Positions 43,284-55,276 of a stretch of DNA of 64,000 bases are shown here, piece after piece (position 1 is the stretch's first letter; every line of letters starts with the position of its first letter). The translations under genes and the position numbers were made by a program. Origin of the DNA: Pohlia nutans (lineage: Eukaryota > Streptophyta > Bryopsida > Bryales > Mniaceae); assembly GCA_022496805.1 (NCBI GenBank), contig CM040094.1, positions 19,925,501 through 19,989,500 on the forward strand, read 5' to 3'. The notes below the pieces were generated by a model. The model was not told the DNA's origin. It did no database searches and saw only the letters and a list, made by a program, of their open reading frames with translations.

Positions 43284-46200
43284 ATGGCCAAATCGGCGAA
43301 GCCCACAGTTTCTGAGCAGCAGGAGCCGTCGAAGGAGGAAGAATCTAGTGAAGAAGAAGTGAGTTCGGAGGAAGAGTCGGAGGAGGCTGAGTCCGACGAG
43401 GAGCAAGAGAGCGGGGGTAGCGAGGATTCCGAAGCACACGATACGGCGGCGAGGAAGTTGGAGTTCAGCAGCGGCAAAATCGGCGGGGACGCGGAGATTG
43501 CGGAGAAGAGGAAGTCAGCGCGGAAGGCGACTAGGTCGACTGCGCCTGCGAGGGCGGCAAAGTCGGGGAAGCTGATCAATTCGTCGACCGGAGCTGCGCG
43601 GGCGGCGAAGTCGGCGATCGTGGGGAAGAAGTCGGCGAAGTCGGCAAACGTAGGGGAGAAGTCGGCGAAGTCGGCGATCGTGGGGAAGAAGTCGACTGCG
43701 TCGGCGATCGCGAGCAAGGGTTTAGGGTCGGAGCAGGAGAGCGGGGAGGTCGACGACCAGGGGAGCCAGGAGAGCGACGAGGAGGCTGAGTCTAACGAAG
43801 AGGACAGCGACGAGGAGGAGAACGACGACGAGGAGAGCGACGAGGATGAGAGCGACAGGGAGGAGAGCGACGAGGAAGAGGGCAGCGACGGAGACACCGA
43901 CAGCGACAACTCTGAAGCAAGGGGGAAGAAGAATGGCAAGCCGATTGCAGCCAAAAAGTCATCTGCCACCGCCAAACTAACCCCGTACGAGCTTGAGAGA
44001 CAGAAGAACATCGAGCGTAATCTCGAGGTGTTTCGCACCTTGGGCATCAGCAACATCGCCACGGAGGTGACGGCTGGACAGATCACCACGTCTCCTCAGG
44101 CACCAGAGAAGGTCTCGCAGCCTGCAAAGAAGAAAAGCCGCCGCAGCTCTACTTCGTACGTGGGCCTCGTTATTGATGTCCCTTTTTCTTTCTCTACCTC
44201 TTACTCCAGCACCAAATTTTTTTGTATAGAAAGCCAATGTGTGATCCCCATACTACCTCTGTAGAAAAAATAATGAGGTTGGTGGCAAACTTACCGGACG
44301 ATCGTGTGGAAGAGGTATTCCAAGGAGTCGGTAGAATGCCACAGATAACGAGTTGTGTCTTGAATCGCATGGCAAACGTAATGTCTGACATGTTTGAGGA
44401 ATCCAGGGAGGTGCCTGTTCCAAGTACGCGAAGGTCCACTCGGCTTGCCGTACTATCTACCCAGCCGTCCAGCCCACGCCCTAGTAAGCGGACAACAAGG
44501 TCGAGCACAAAATCCAAAAAGAAGGCCTCAGATTCAGAGTCTTCTTTTGACGACGAGAAGACGGAGACAGAGGACGAGGACACTCAGTCAGAGCAGGAGG
44601 AGTCTGCAGAGGAGGAGGAGGCTGCAGTGCCACCGCAGCTAAAGGCCAAGGTATTTGCCCGAAAACTACAAGTGCTTGGTTCCTTACTAGCCAAAAACTC
44701 TAAACATTGAATGTATTTGATCTTCACGTCATGCAAGCACGTAATGACTAGTGCTAGTCATGCTTATGGAATACATGACTATAGCTAGTCATGCTTATGG
44801 AATACCTGACTAAAGCTAGTCATGCTTATAAACTATATGACTATAGTTAGTCAGGTTCTCCACATCGATGACTACAATTAGTCACTGAAATACCCAAATC
44901 TTTATTTGTTGATATTTTCACGATATTCATGTGAGCAGGAAAAGTTGAAGACATCGGAACCAGTACAGTGGGAAGTAAGAAAGCGTCCCTTTCCATCCAC
45001 GAATCAATCATTCAAGGTGCCGAAGCGTGTGACCCTAGAATTGGCAGGCTCGAAAAGCGCACCCGCCGTGAAGATGTCGCAGGCATCATGGCCTGGCGAG
45101 TCGGCGGAGCACGATTTCTATGCAGATGAACCGCTTATGGACGATGTGGCGATTCCATCTTCAAATATTGATGATCACCACAGTGATTCAGAAAGTGATG
45201 AGGGCGATTTGGAAGCCAAGTCCCTGGAACTGGAAATCAAGAAATTGGAGTTAAAGAAGGCGAAGATGTTAGTTGCACAACGTCGTCTTCAAGGTGGACA
45301 GCCTGCGGAAAGACAGTTGCGTGGAGGTACTACGCAACAAAGCCAGGGACATGGCGGTGACAGACGAACGGAGGACTCAGAGCAACGTAGTCGCAGACGA
45401 CAAGTAGAGCGGCAGCTGTTGTTGGGGGCTTCGGAAAGAGAGCACCGTGGCAAGAAGAGGTACGTAGTGGAGGTTGACATGAAGGGCAACCCCTGCGGTC
45501 AGAACCGGCAGCTTTGGATGTCATGCTTGCGAGGCCATTCCCAAGATGTGGACTTCAGCGTTGACAATTATAACCATCACAGCACGACGATGTTGCTCGC
45601 CATCAAGCAACGGGTCGACAACACCTTTGATTATGAGGGGGGACTTGGCCGAGTCACGGAGGAGGCCTTCCACTCGTTGTTGAAGAACCAGCTGAAGACT
45701 AAGAGATATCAGCTGAAGAAGGCATTAGTAGCCGTGAAGCCCAAGCCTAAGCACATTCGTCAAGACCATTGGCTGAACCTCTCCAAGTTGATCTCGGAAG
45801 AGAGAAAGATAAAGGAGGTACAAAAGCTACGAGGGAATCGGGCTCAGTTGAAGAAGGCTTCCACATCAGCACAACTATCAGATGAGGTTGCAGCAAATCA
45901 GGTAGAGCAAGGAGGAAGCAGATATGATCGCGGCTCTCTGTCCAGCAGGCAGTCAAAGATGGGGTCGGATAGAGACATACACAAACGCATGGATGGGTTA
46001 GAAGAGAATATGAAGCTGATTCTAGCTGCCTTGAAGATTGAGCAGGGAGGCAGCGTACCTCCTCCAACTGTAGAGCCAGGAGCCGGAGCTACGAGTAGTT
46101 CAGCGGATAACGTGGAGGAAGGATGCAAAGGTGACAGCGGGGGGACCACAATGAAGGAGGTTCGTCCTGATGTTATCAGCGCCAAAAAGGTTAGCCATGC

Positions 46201-47430
46201 TTCAGAAACGTATGACTAAACAAGGTCATGTTCTTAACACTTTAGATTAGAATTAGTCAGAAAGTCCCCTGTTCACTGTGAATGTTGCTGTGACTCACCG
46301 TGGTTGTTATGACCGGGGAGGGGGTGTTGGAACAGAAGCCTGCAAGAAGAGACACCGTGCACTTGGACTCAGACAGCAAAGGAGACAAAGAGGTAGAGGA
46401 GATTGCATTGCAGACGCTGCTGGAGATCCGTGCGCCTAGTGAGGAGAAGAGGAGAATTACCGAGGTATCCGCCGTGAAATGACTAGTTCTAGTCATTGTA
46501 TTAGAATTTATGACTAAATTTAGTCACACTCCTTACATTGCTGACTAGTGGTAGTGAGGAGTAGCCATTAACTATATGTTTTCATGTCTAACTGTGGTAC
46601 GTTATACTGTGGTAAACAGGAGCATGAAGGAAGAGACGATGTGCAAATAGTAGAAGTACGCACAGGGAAGGAAGTCGAGGCGGACAATGCCTTGCCATCG
46701 CTGCCGAAGCATCGTCCAGCTGCTGAGAAGAGGAAGAGGGTTACTGAGGTGCAGAAGCTCAAAAACAGCGGGGGATCGCAGAAGCTACCCCGGACAGAGA
46801 AGGGTACCGGCAGCGTTTACAAGATGAGAGAGAAGGGGTCCGGGGATGAGCGGGAGCAGCCAGCGGTAGAGAAGGAGCCTTCCATTCCTAAAGAAAAGAA
46901 GGCACGGGGAAAGGCTCCTAAACAGAAGAAGTCAAGCAATCAGGCTGTCGTGGCAAAAAATAGCAAGGAAGACAAAGTGGGGCTCATCAGGACAAGAGCT
47001 CATCAAAGGTAAGTGCACCCGAACTCTAAACCCACTCGGTTCTTCTTTAATGTTCATGATTAGTTGTCGTGGCAGTCCTCATTAATTCCATTATTTACTA
47101 GTGTTTGTGGAATTGCAGACAAGTGGAGAAAAGGAGGAAGCCTCATCGCCTCCGGAATTCAAGATGTTCGATGTTGTGCAAATCATGGGTATTGCAGTCG
47201 GGGAAAAAGAACTAGTAGTTGGTATTGGGAAGGTGATGAACTTGGAAGGGGCATCATTGCATGGGGAAACAATTCCAGAAGGGTGCGTCTCCGTGGAAGT
47301 GCAGGAGAGCAACAACGACAAATACGAAATCTATAAGAGCGTAAATTTGGACGACCCTCCCATCAGCACAATGGGACGTGCAGTAAAGAGCTTTATATTG
47401 TGGCCCAGCCAATTCTTAAAGCATATTTAG
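43284..47430 (+). CDS. TNPA-like CACTA accessory protein, left copy, fully open, 1127 aa
   Basis: Exons 43284-44155, 44230-44650, 44939-46189, 46321-46464, 46620-47008 and 47124-47430; 3384 nt, in frame to TAG, mostly clear GT-AG sites (the last acceptor, GCAGACAAG, is chosen for frame). The N-terminal 290 residues are acidic with KSAKSAIVGKKSAKSA-type basic repeats, long Glu/Asp/Ser tracts and a LTPYELERQKNIERNLEVF segment. Residues about 600-740 match the Ptta/En/Spm plant transposase domain (Transposase_24: GKKRYVVEVDMKGNPCGQNR, WLNLSKLISEER). The C-terminus (VGIGKVMNLEGASLHGE, RAVKSFILWPSQFL) resembles the TNP1-type C-terminal domain. Expected to bind the subterminal palindromes and assist TNPD. 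An upstream in-frame non-ATG extension exists; the ATG at 43284 was preferred. Confidence 0.82.
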
Positions 47431-48248
47431 TTTTGGAGTATCCTACATTTTTCTGGATCTCATGACTGTATGTAATCAGTAGGTGTAGTCACGTTCTTGA
47501 AAGTCATGACTATGCATAGTCAATTTTTGTACAATTTTGTGCGCAAATAAAGCTTTTTTCCAGTCATATCCTTGGGCAAAAGTTTGAAAGTATGTACAGT
47601 TCTGACTACAGCTACTCAGACTTTGTAGTAAGGTATCTGGGAACGATAACTACCAGTGATCAGAAACCGTAGTGGAATGTTTTAAGTTTATGACTAGAAC
47701 TAGTCATTTGCCATGAATGAAAACCGTGGAGAATTAGTTTGAAACCATTCGTTTGATTTAACATATGACTAATTTTAGTCATCCCTGACTACTGGATATA
47801 GTCATCACATCTCGAATGCTTACTAGTGGATGTGAATGACTAACGAGCCTTCACGAATATTTAAACCGAAATGATGACTAAATCTAGTCATCACTACCAA
47901 ATTTGGACCACAATGATAGTCATATAATGACGTCATAAAATTATGCATATTAGTCATTAGATTGACGTCAATGACTAAATCTAGTCAGATATTTCTGACT
48001 ATTCCTAGTCACATAAATGACTAAACATAGTCATATTTGTCGGGCTGCCCATAATCGAGGTCCCAAAAAAAAATTTGGGAACGCGCCACAAGGAACGTAT
48101 GACCGCAGATATGACTAGAGTATTTTTAGTAATTTTGGTTGTCCGCTACGACTGGATTGCTGACTGAAAATGGTATTAGTCATCAGGTCACTTTATGCCC
48201 GATTTTAGTCATAAACCCCAGTCATATTCGTATGTTTTTCTAGTAGTG
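47431..48248. promoter_or_regulatory. Subterminal repeat region, TNPA-side end
   Basis: Dense half-sites and palindromes, among them TGACTATGCATAGTCA (47507-47522, perfect) and TGACTAAATCTAGTCA (47875-47890). No coding frame. Longer and richer than the opposite end. Probably the TNPA-like binding platform. Confidence 0.75.
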
Positions 48249-48560
48249 GAATGCCAATTGAAGCTCAACACATTGAAAATACACAAATCCATCACATTTA
48301 ATCCAAAGCACCCATAGAACTCTCGTGTGAGTAGTGATTGACCAAATAATCAGTGCAAAAGGGGATTTTGTGCTTTCAATGGAAGATGATAGCCCAAAAC
48401 ATAGTACTAAAATGAGCCAAAAGAATACCAAATTGCCATGAATCCAACACAATTAGCCCTAGGTACTCAAAGTACCTCAATTCGGGTCTATATGGTCAAA
48501 TAACGAACACAAGAGGTGATTTTGCATCCTCAAGAGAAAATGGCAGCACAATACATAGTA
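48249..48560. other. Left genomic flank of the LTR element and CACTA rejoining point
   Basis: Begins abruptly after the CACTA terminus. It contains about one and a half units of an imperfect repeat (GATTTTG...AATACATAGTACT), whose next unit is matched by the right flank at 31860-32059. No gene. Confidence 0.7.
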
Positions 48561-48999
48561 CTCCCTCCGTCCCAAAATGATCTTCCTGTTGGCTTGCATT
48601 TGTTGTCCCAAAATGATCTTCTTGGTGGATGGATGAAATTTATTGGATGATTTTCTGAACTATTGGATGAAAATTGGAAAACTGAATGAATATTTTGGAG
48701 GAATGGATGAATGAATGCAGATAAAATGGATGAATTTTGTAAAATGGATGAATGTTCCTAGAAGAACTAAGTCACCTAAGGAAATGAGTGGCCACCGGTG
48801 CTCCTCGAAAATGGCCAAAAATCCCACTTTTCAATGCTCCAAACCTACACTTTCAAAAGGAATCTTAAACTCAAATTTTAAGGAATAAAAGAGTGCACTA
48901 AACTCTACCTCTAGCTCCAAAATGGTTTCAAAATTGTTATTTTCAACCTTAATCCAGAACATTTTGTTTAACAGGAAGATCATTTTGGGACGGAGGGAG
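48561..48999. mobile_element. Stowaway-type MITE
   Basis: Ends CTCCCTCCGTCCCAAAATG and its reverse complement, the classic Stowaway terminal motif, with TA duplications at 48559-48560 and 49000-49001. The element is 439 bp. It ends four bases before the 5' LTR, at or inside the LTR element's target duplication. Confidence 0.93.
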
Positions 49000-49003
49000 T
49001 ACT

Positions 49004-49413
49004 TGTTAACCGTAAAATAGGAGTATCGGTAGGTCTACCGATCTGAGGTTTACCTAGGTAATTTTCCAAGTTACCCCAGTAGGTAGATCTAGGAAACACT
49101 ATTTTACCGATCTGACCTAACTGTCAGATCTGGTTGTACTGTGGTATAAAAGCAATAGAGCCAACCTCATTGGCATGCTCCATTTTCCCAGATAATTGTC
49201 TTGTACTAGAAGTGTTGTCTTCTGAATTATCCCCTACCGAGTGACTTTCTGTATACCAATGGTTGTTTAGATCAGTTTGTCTTCCCGCAGTTTTGCGATA
49301 ACTGACTTAGCCTTGAGTATTTTGCTGTCCATTCGGTTACTTTCTTTCTCCTCGGTAGCTAGTAATCCCCCGGTACTGATTACCGAGTAGGTTCTTACCA
49401 AGGGGACCTACCA
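49004..49413 (+). repeat. 5' LTR of the Ty3-type element, 410 bp
   Basis: Begins TGTTAAC and ends CCTACCA. TATAAAA at 49145-49151 would start the genomic RNA. It is preceded by GTACT (48999-49003), the same five bases that follow the 3' LTR at 32060 on the minus strand. Slight divergence from that LTR dates the insertion well before the inverted duplication. Confidence 0.9.
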
Positions 49414-49415
49414 TT

Positions 49416-49433
49416 TGGCGACCATCTAGTGTT
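49416..49433 (+). promoter_or_regulatory. Primer binding site
   Basis: TGGCGACCATCTAGTG starts two bases after the LTR. TGG pairs with the CCA end of a tRNA, as expected. The tRNA was not identified. Confidence 0.65.
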
Positions 49434-49550
49434 CGAATTCTAGAACTCCATTGCTTAAAACCACAGAGTCACCGATCCCGGTACTCTAGAATCACTTCGT
49501 TAGTGTGACATCGCGCCCTCTTTCTGTTCTACCGGAATCGATCAGTCCGG

Positions 49551-50311
49551 TTGTCAAGCAAACTTCAAGTGACCAGAATTTCCCATGGCCCGGCGCCACA
49601 CTCGATCCGCAGGACCACCGCCGGAGTTCGACCTCGAGGCTCTCATGATTTCCAACACTCGCATGCACCGGAGCATACAGGATTTGCTACCGTCACCGAT
49701 GTTCCGAGCTCCCTCAACAGCTACTCATCCGACACGGCGGCCTCAACCTTTACTCACGAAGGACGAATTACCGACCCCGCGAGAACTCCAAACTGCACGA
49801 CACCCACATTCATCCACTTGGCAGAGGCCATCCTCCGACTCGGTACTCCACAACCCGGCAGCTACCGCGACGACTTACACCTCACCGACGAAGAACGCGA
49901 CAGGTTTCGTAGCCAAGCATTTCTGCAGTCCTCGGCTATCCAACACCGACTCCAACAACTACCGGCAGAGGACGCAACAGACCAAGAACTTCTTGCAGCT
50001 TTGGAACCGACTCCCCAATTGGACCTCGACCTAGCTGCATCCCGTTTACAACTCCCCAATTTACGTTTACGACAGTTTCGACAAAATCAAGGACGTGCTC
50101 CATCCAGGCATCACACGATACGCCCACAACCGATCCCGGGATACCAATACCCGGTACAGTTGCAATTTTTCGGATATCCTTCTCCACATCACCTCCACCA
50201 AATTCGTCCTAGACCTCCTCTCCGGTTTTGCACGTTTTGTGGCCATACCGACCACACTTCTACCTCATGTCCCTATAATTTTCCCAAACCACGCCGCATT
50301 ATGGCTACCGG
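49551..50311 (+). pseudogene. Gag remnant with a CCHC zinc knuckle
   Basis: The best ATG (49585, MARRHTRSAGPPPEF) opens a 149-codon frame, while the following sequence continues in another frame that ends with a CCHC knuckle, CTFCGHTDHTSTSC (C-X2-C-X4-H-X4-C), near 50228-50270. A frame change between them is needed, so this copy is broken. The CACTA terminus at 50312 cuts the gene just after the knuckle. Nucleocapsid knuckles bind genomic RNA in the particle. Confidence 0.65.
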
Positions 50312-51129
50312 CACTACTAGAAAAACATACGAATATGACTGGGGTTTATGACTAAAATCGGGCATAAAGTGACCTGATGACTAATACCATTTTCAGTCAG
50401 CAATCCAGTCGTAGCGGACAACCAAAATTACTAAAAATACTCTAGTCATATCTGCGGTCATACGTTCCTTGTGGCGCGTTCCCAAATTTTTTTTTGGGAC
50501 CTCGATTATGGGCAGCCCGACAAATATGACTATGTTTAGTCATTTATGTGACTAGGAATAGTCAGAAATATCTGACTAGATTTAGTCATTGACGTCAATC
50601 TAATGACTAATATGCATAATTTTATGACGTCATTATATGACTATCATTGTGGTCCAAATTTGGTAGTGATGACTAGATTTAGTCATCATTTCGGTTTAAA
50701 TATTCGTGAAGGCTCGTTAGTCATTCACATCCACTAGTAAGCATTCGAGATGTGATGACTATATCCAGTAGTCAGGGATGACTAAAATTAGTCATATGTT
50801 AAATCAAACGAATGGTTTCAAACTAATTCTCCACGGTTTTCATTCATGGCAAATGACTAGTTCTAGTCATAAACTTAAAACATTCCACTACGGTTTCTGA
50901 TCACTGGTAGTTATCGTTCCCAGATACCTTACTACAAAGTCTGAGTAGCTGTAGTCAGAACTGTACATACTTTCAAACTTTTGCCCAAGGATATGACTGG
51001 AAAAAAGCTTTATTTGCGCACAAAATTGTACAAAAATTGACTATGCATAGTCATGACTTTCAAGAACGTGACTACACCTACTGATTACATACAGTCATGA
51101 GATCCAGAAAAATGTAGGATACTCCAAAA

Positions 51130-54100
51130 CTAAATATGCTTTAAGAATTGGCTGGGCCACAATATAAAGCTCTTTACTGCACGTCCCATTGTGCTGATGG
51201 GAGGGTCGTCCAAATTTACGCTCTTATAGATTTCGTATTTGTCGTTGTTGCTCTCCTGCACTTCCACGGAGACGCACCCTTCTGGAATTGTTTCCCCATG
51301 CAATGATGCCCCTTCCAAGTTCATCACCTTCCCAATACCAACTACTAGTTCTTTTTCCCCGACTGCAATACCCATGATTTGCACAACATCGAACATCTTG
51401 AATTCCGGAGGCGATGAGGCTTCCTCCTTTTCTCCACTTGTCTGCAATTCCACAAACACTAGTAAATAATGGAATTAATGAGGACTGCCACGACAACTAA
51501 TCATGAACATTAAAGAAGAACCGAGTGGGTTTAGAGTTCGGGTGCACTTACCTTTGATGAGCTCTTGTCCTGATGAGCCCCACTTTGTCTTCCTTGCTAT
51601 TTTTTGCCACGACAGCCTGATTGCTTGACTTCTTCTGTTTAGGAGCCTTTCCCCGTGCCTTCTTTTCTTTAGGAATGGAAGGCTCCTTCTCTACCGCTGG
51701 CTGCTCCCGCTCATCCCCGGACCCCTTCTCTCTCATCTTGTAAACGCTGCCGGTACCCTTCTCTGTCCGGGGTAGCTTCTGCGATCCCCCGCTGTTTTTG
51801 AGCTTCTGCACCTCAGTAACCCTCTTCCTCTTCTCAGCAGCTGGACGATGCTTCGGCAGCGATGGCAAGGCATTGTCCGCCTCGACTTCCTTCCCTGTGC
51901 GTACTTCTACTATTTGCACATCGTCTCTTCCTTCATGCTCCTGTTTACCACAGTATAACGTACCACAGTTAGACATGAAAACATATAGTTAATGGCTACT
52001 CCTCACTACCACTAGTCAGCAATGTAAGGAGTGTGACTAAATTTAGTCATAAATTCTAATACAATGACTAGAACTAGTCATTTCACGGCGGATACCTCGG
52101 TAATTCTCCTCTTCTCCTCACTAGGCGCACGGATCTCCAGCAGCGTCTGCAATGCAATCTCCTCTACCTCTTTGTCTCCTTTGCTGTCTGAGTCCAAGTG
52201 CACGGTGTCTCTTCTTGCAGGCTTCTGTTCCAACACCCCCTCCCCGGTCATAACAACCACGGTGAGTCACAGCAACATTCACAGTGAACAGGGGACTTTC
52301 TGACTAATTCTAATCTAAAGTGTTAAGAACATGACCTTGTTTAGTCATACGTTTCTGAAGCATGGCTAACCTTTTTGGCGCTGATAACATCAGGACGAAC
52401 CTCCTTCATTGTGGTCCCCCCGCTGTCACCTTTGCATCCTTCCTCCACGTTATCCGCTGAACTACTCGTAGCTCCGGCTCCTGGCTCTACAGTTGGAGGA
52501 GGTACGCTGCCTCCCTGCTCAATCTTCAAGGCAGCTAGAATCAGCTTCATATTCTCTTCTAACCCATCCATGCGTTTGTGTATGTCTCTATCCGACCCCA
52601 TCTTTGACTGCCTGCTGGACAGAGAGCCGCGATCATATCTGCTTCCTCCTTGCTCTACCTGATTTGCTGCAACCTCATCTGATAGTTGTGCTGATGTGGA
52701 AGCCTTCTTCAACTGAGCCCGATTCCCTCGTAGCTTTTGTACCTCCTTTATCTTTCTCTCTTCCGAGATCAACTTGGAGAGGTTCAGCCAATGGTCTTGA
52801 CGAATGTGCTTAGGCTTGGGCTTCACGGCTACTAATGCCTTCTTCAGCTGATATCTCTTAGTCTTCAGCTGGTTCTTCAACAACGAGTGGAAGGCCTCCT
52901 CCGTGACTCGGCCAAGTCCCCCCTCATAATCAAAGGTGTTGTCGACCCGTTGCTTGATGGCGAGCAACATCGTCGTGCTGTGATGGTTATAATTGTCAAC
53001 GCTGAAGTCCACATCTTGGGAATGGCCTCGCAAGCATGACATCCAAAGCTGCCGGTTCTGACCGCAGGGGTTGCCCTTCATGTCAACCTCCACTACGTAC
53101 CTCTTCTTGCCACGGTGCTCTCTTTCCGAAGCCCCCAACAACAGCTGCCGCTCTACTTGTCGTCTGCGACTACGTTGCTCTGAGTCCTCCGTTCGTCTGT
53201 CACCGCCATGTCCCTGGCTTTGTTGCGTAGTACCTCCACGCAACTGTCTTTCCGCAGGCTGTCCACCTTGAAGACGACGTTGTGCAACTAACATCTTCGC
53301 CTTCTTTAACTCCAATTTCTTGATTTCCAGTTCCAGGGACTTGGCTTCCAAATCGCCCTCATCACTTTCTGAATCACTGTGGTGATCATCAATATTTGAA
53401 GATGGAATCGCCACATCGTCCATAAGCGGTTCATCTGCATAGAAATCGTGCTCCGCCGACTCGCCAGGCCATGATGCCTGCGACATCTTCACGGCGGGTG
53501 CGCTTTTCGAGCCTGCCAATTCTAGGGTCACACGCTTCGGCACCTTGAATGATTGATTCGTGGATGGAAAGGGACGCTTTCTTACTTCCCACTGTACTGG
53601 TTCCGATGTCTTCAACTTTTCCTGCTCACATGAATATCGTGAAAATATCAACAAATAAAGATTTGGGTATTTCAGTGACTAATTGTAGTCATCGATGTGG
53701 AGAACCTGACTAACTATAGTCATATAGTTTATAAGCATGACTAGCTTTAGTCAGGTATTCCATAAGCATGACTAGCTATAGTCATGTATTCCATAAGCAT
53801 GACTAGCACTAGTCATTACGTGCTTGCATGACGTGAAGATCAAATACATTCAATGTTTAGAGTTTTTGGCTAGTAAGGAACCAAGCACTTGTAGTTTTCG
53901 GGCAAATACCTTGGCCTTTAGCTGCGGTGGCACTGCAGCCTCCTCCTCCTCTGCAGACTCCTCCTGCTCTGACTGAGTGTCCTCGTCCTCTGTCTCCGTC
54001 TTCTCGTCGTCAAAAGAAGACTCTGAATCTGAGGCCTTCTTTTTGGATTTTGTGCTCGACCTTGTTGTCCGCTTACTAGGGCGTGGGCTGGACGGCTGGG

Positions 54101-55276
54101 TAGATAGTACGGCAAGCCGAGTGGACCTTCGCGTACTTGGAACAGGCACCTCCCTGGATTCCTCAAACATGTCAGACATTACGTTTGCCATGCGATTCAA
54201 GACACAACTCGTTATCTGTGGCATTCTACCGACTCCTTGGAATACCTCTTCCACACGATCGTCCGGTAAGTTTGCCACCAACCTCATTATTTTTTCTACA
54301 GAGGTAGTATGGGGATCACACATTGGCTTTCTATACAAAAAAATTTGGTGCTGGAGTAAGAGGTAGAGAAAGAAAAAGGGACATCAATAACGAGGCCCAC
54401 GTACGAAGTAGAGCTGCGGCGGCTTTTCTTCTTTGCAGGCTGCGAGACCTTCTCTGGTGCCTGAGGAGACGTGGTGATCTGTCCAGCCGTCACCTCCGTG
54501 GCGATGTTGCTGATGCCCAAGGTGCGAAACACCTCGAGATTACGCTCGATGTTCTTCTGTCTCTCAAGCTCGTACGGGGTTAGTTTGGCGGTGGCAGATG
54601 ACTTTTTGGCTGCAATCGGCTTGCCATTCTTCTTCCCCCTTGCTTCAGAGTTGTCGCTGTCGGTGTCTCCGTCGCTGCCCTCTTCCTCGTCGCTCTCCTC
54701 CCTGTCGCTCTCATCCTCGTCGCTCTCCTCGTCGTCGTTCTCCTCCTCGTCGCTGTCCTCTTCGTTAGACTCAGCCTCCTCGTCGCTCTCCTGGCTCCCC
54801 TGGTCGTCGACCTCCCCGCTCTCCTGCTCCGACCCTAAACCCTTGCTCGCGATCGCCGACGCAGTCAACTTCTTCCCCACGATCGCCGACTTCGCCGACT
54901 TCTCCCCTACGTTTGCCGACTTCGCCGACTTCTTCCCCACGATCGCCGACTTCGCCGCCCGCGCAGCTCCGGTCGACGAATTGATCAGCTTCCCCGACTT
55001 CGCCGCCCTCGCAGGCGCAGTCGACCTAGTCGCCTTCCGCGCTGACTTCCTCTTCTCCGCAATCTCCGCGTCCCCGCCGATTTTGCCGCTGCTGAACTCC
55101 AACTTCCTCGCCGCCGTATCGTGTGCTTCGGAATCCTCGCTACCCCCGCTCTCTTGCTCCTCGTCGGACTCAGCCTCCTCCGACTCTTCCTCCGAACTCA
55201 CTTCTTCTTCACTAGATTCTTCCTCCTTCGACGGCTCCTGCTACTCAGAAACTGTGGGCTTCGCCGATTTGGCCAT
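51130..55276 (-). pseudogene. TNPA-like gene, right copy, early nonsense codon
   Basis: Mirror exons of the left copy: 55276-54405, 54330-53910, 53621-52371, 52239-52096, 51940-51552 and 51436-51130. The only clear lesion is CAG to TAG at codon 12 (55243). A Ser-to-Leu change lies at 54867. Re-initiation further in (for example the ATG-like frame from about 55201) could still give a protein lacking only the extreme N-terminus, so loss of function is not certain. Confidence 0.8.

Larger units (their letters stand above)
34560..48248. repeat. Left arm of a giant inverted duplication (in-window part)
   Basis: Every landmark at x matches the reverse complement at 98560-x: integrase end, both CACTA ends, all transposon exons and the mitochondrial fragment. 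34560 mirrors the window edge; the true arm is longer. At least seven substitutions distinguish the arms (43317, 43693, 40795, 40692, 38699, 39814, 39706 and partners), all transitions, with no length difference across the CACTA element. Confidence 0.95.
35655..48248 (-). mobile_element. CACTA (En/Spm-type) transposon, left copy, 12,594 bp
   Basis: It starts CACTACTAGGAGAGCATAC and ends with the reverse complement of CACTACTAGAAAAACATAC. It contains divergent TNPD-like (37983-42903, minus) and TNPA-like (43284-47430, plus) genes, an alternative SET-domain exon, and a ccmFN fragment. Palindromes TGACTA-N4-TAGTCA crowd both ends and recur inside. The flanks are integrase sequence (ending TTGG) on the left and unrelated sequence (starting GAAT) on the right, so no 3 bp target duplication is present, as expected if one end was rejoined during a rearrangement. 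Strand is given for TNPD. Confidence 0.93.

Noticed and set aside
43244..44089. 281-codon Ser/Leu/Phe-rich minus-strand frame, mirrored at 54471-55316
   Set aside because: Antisense shadow of the acidic, repetitive first exon of the TNPA-like gene.
45747..46067. 106-codon minus-strand frame with Cys-Val repeats
   Set aside because: Opposite strand of the conserved TNPA-like exon 3; no independent support.
48249..50311. Treating the whole inverted duplication as a pure assembly error
   Set aside because: Real substitutions separate the arms, the spacer is unique, and breakpoints fall at a transposon end. An artefact remains possible and is listed as a refutation test.
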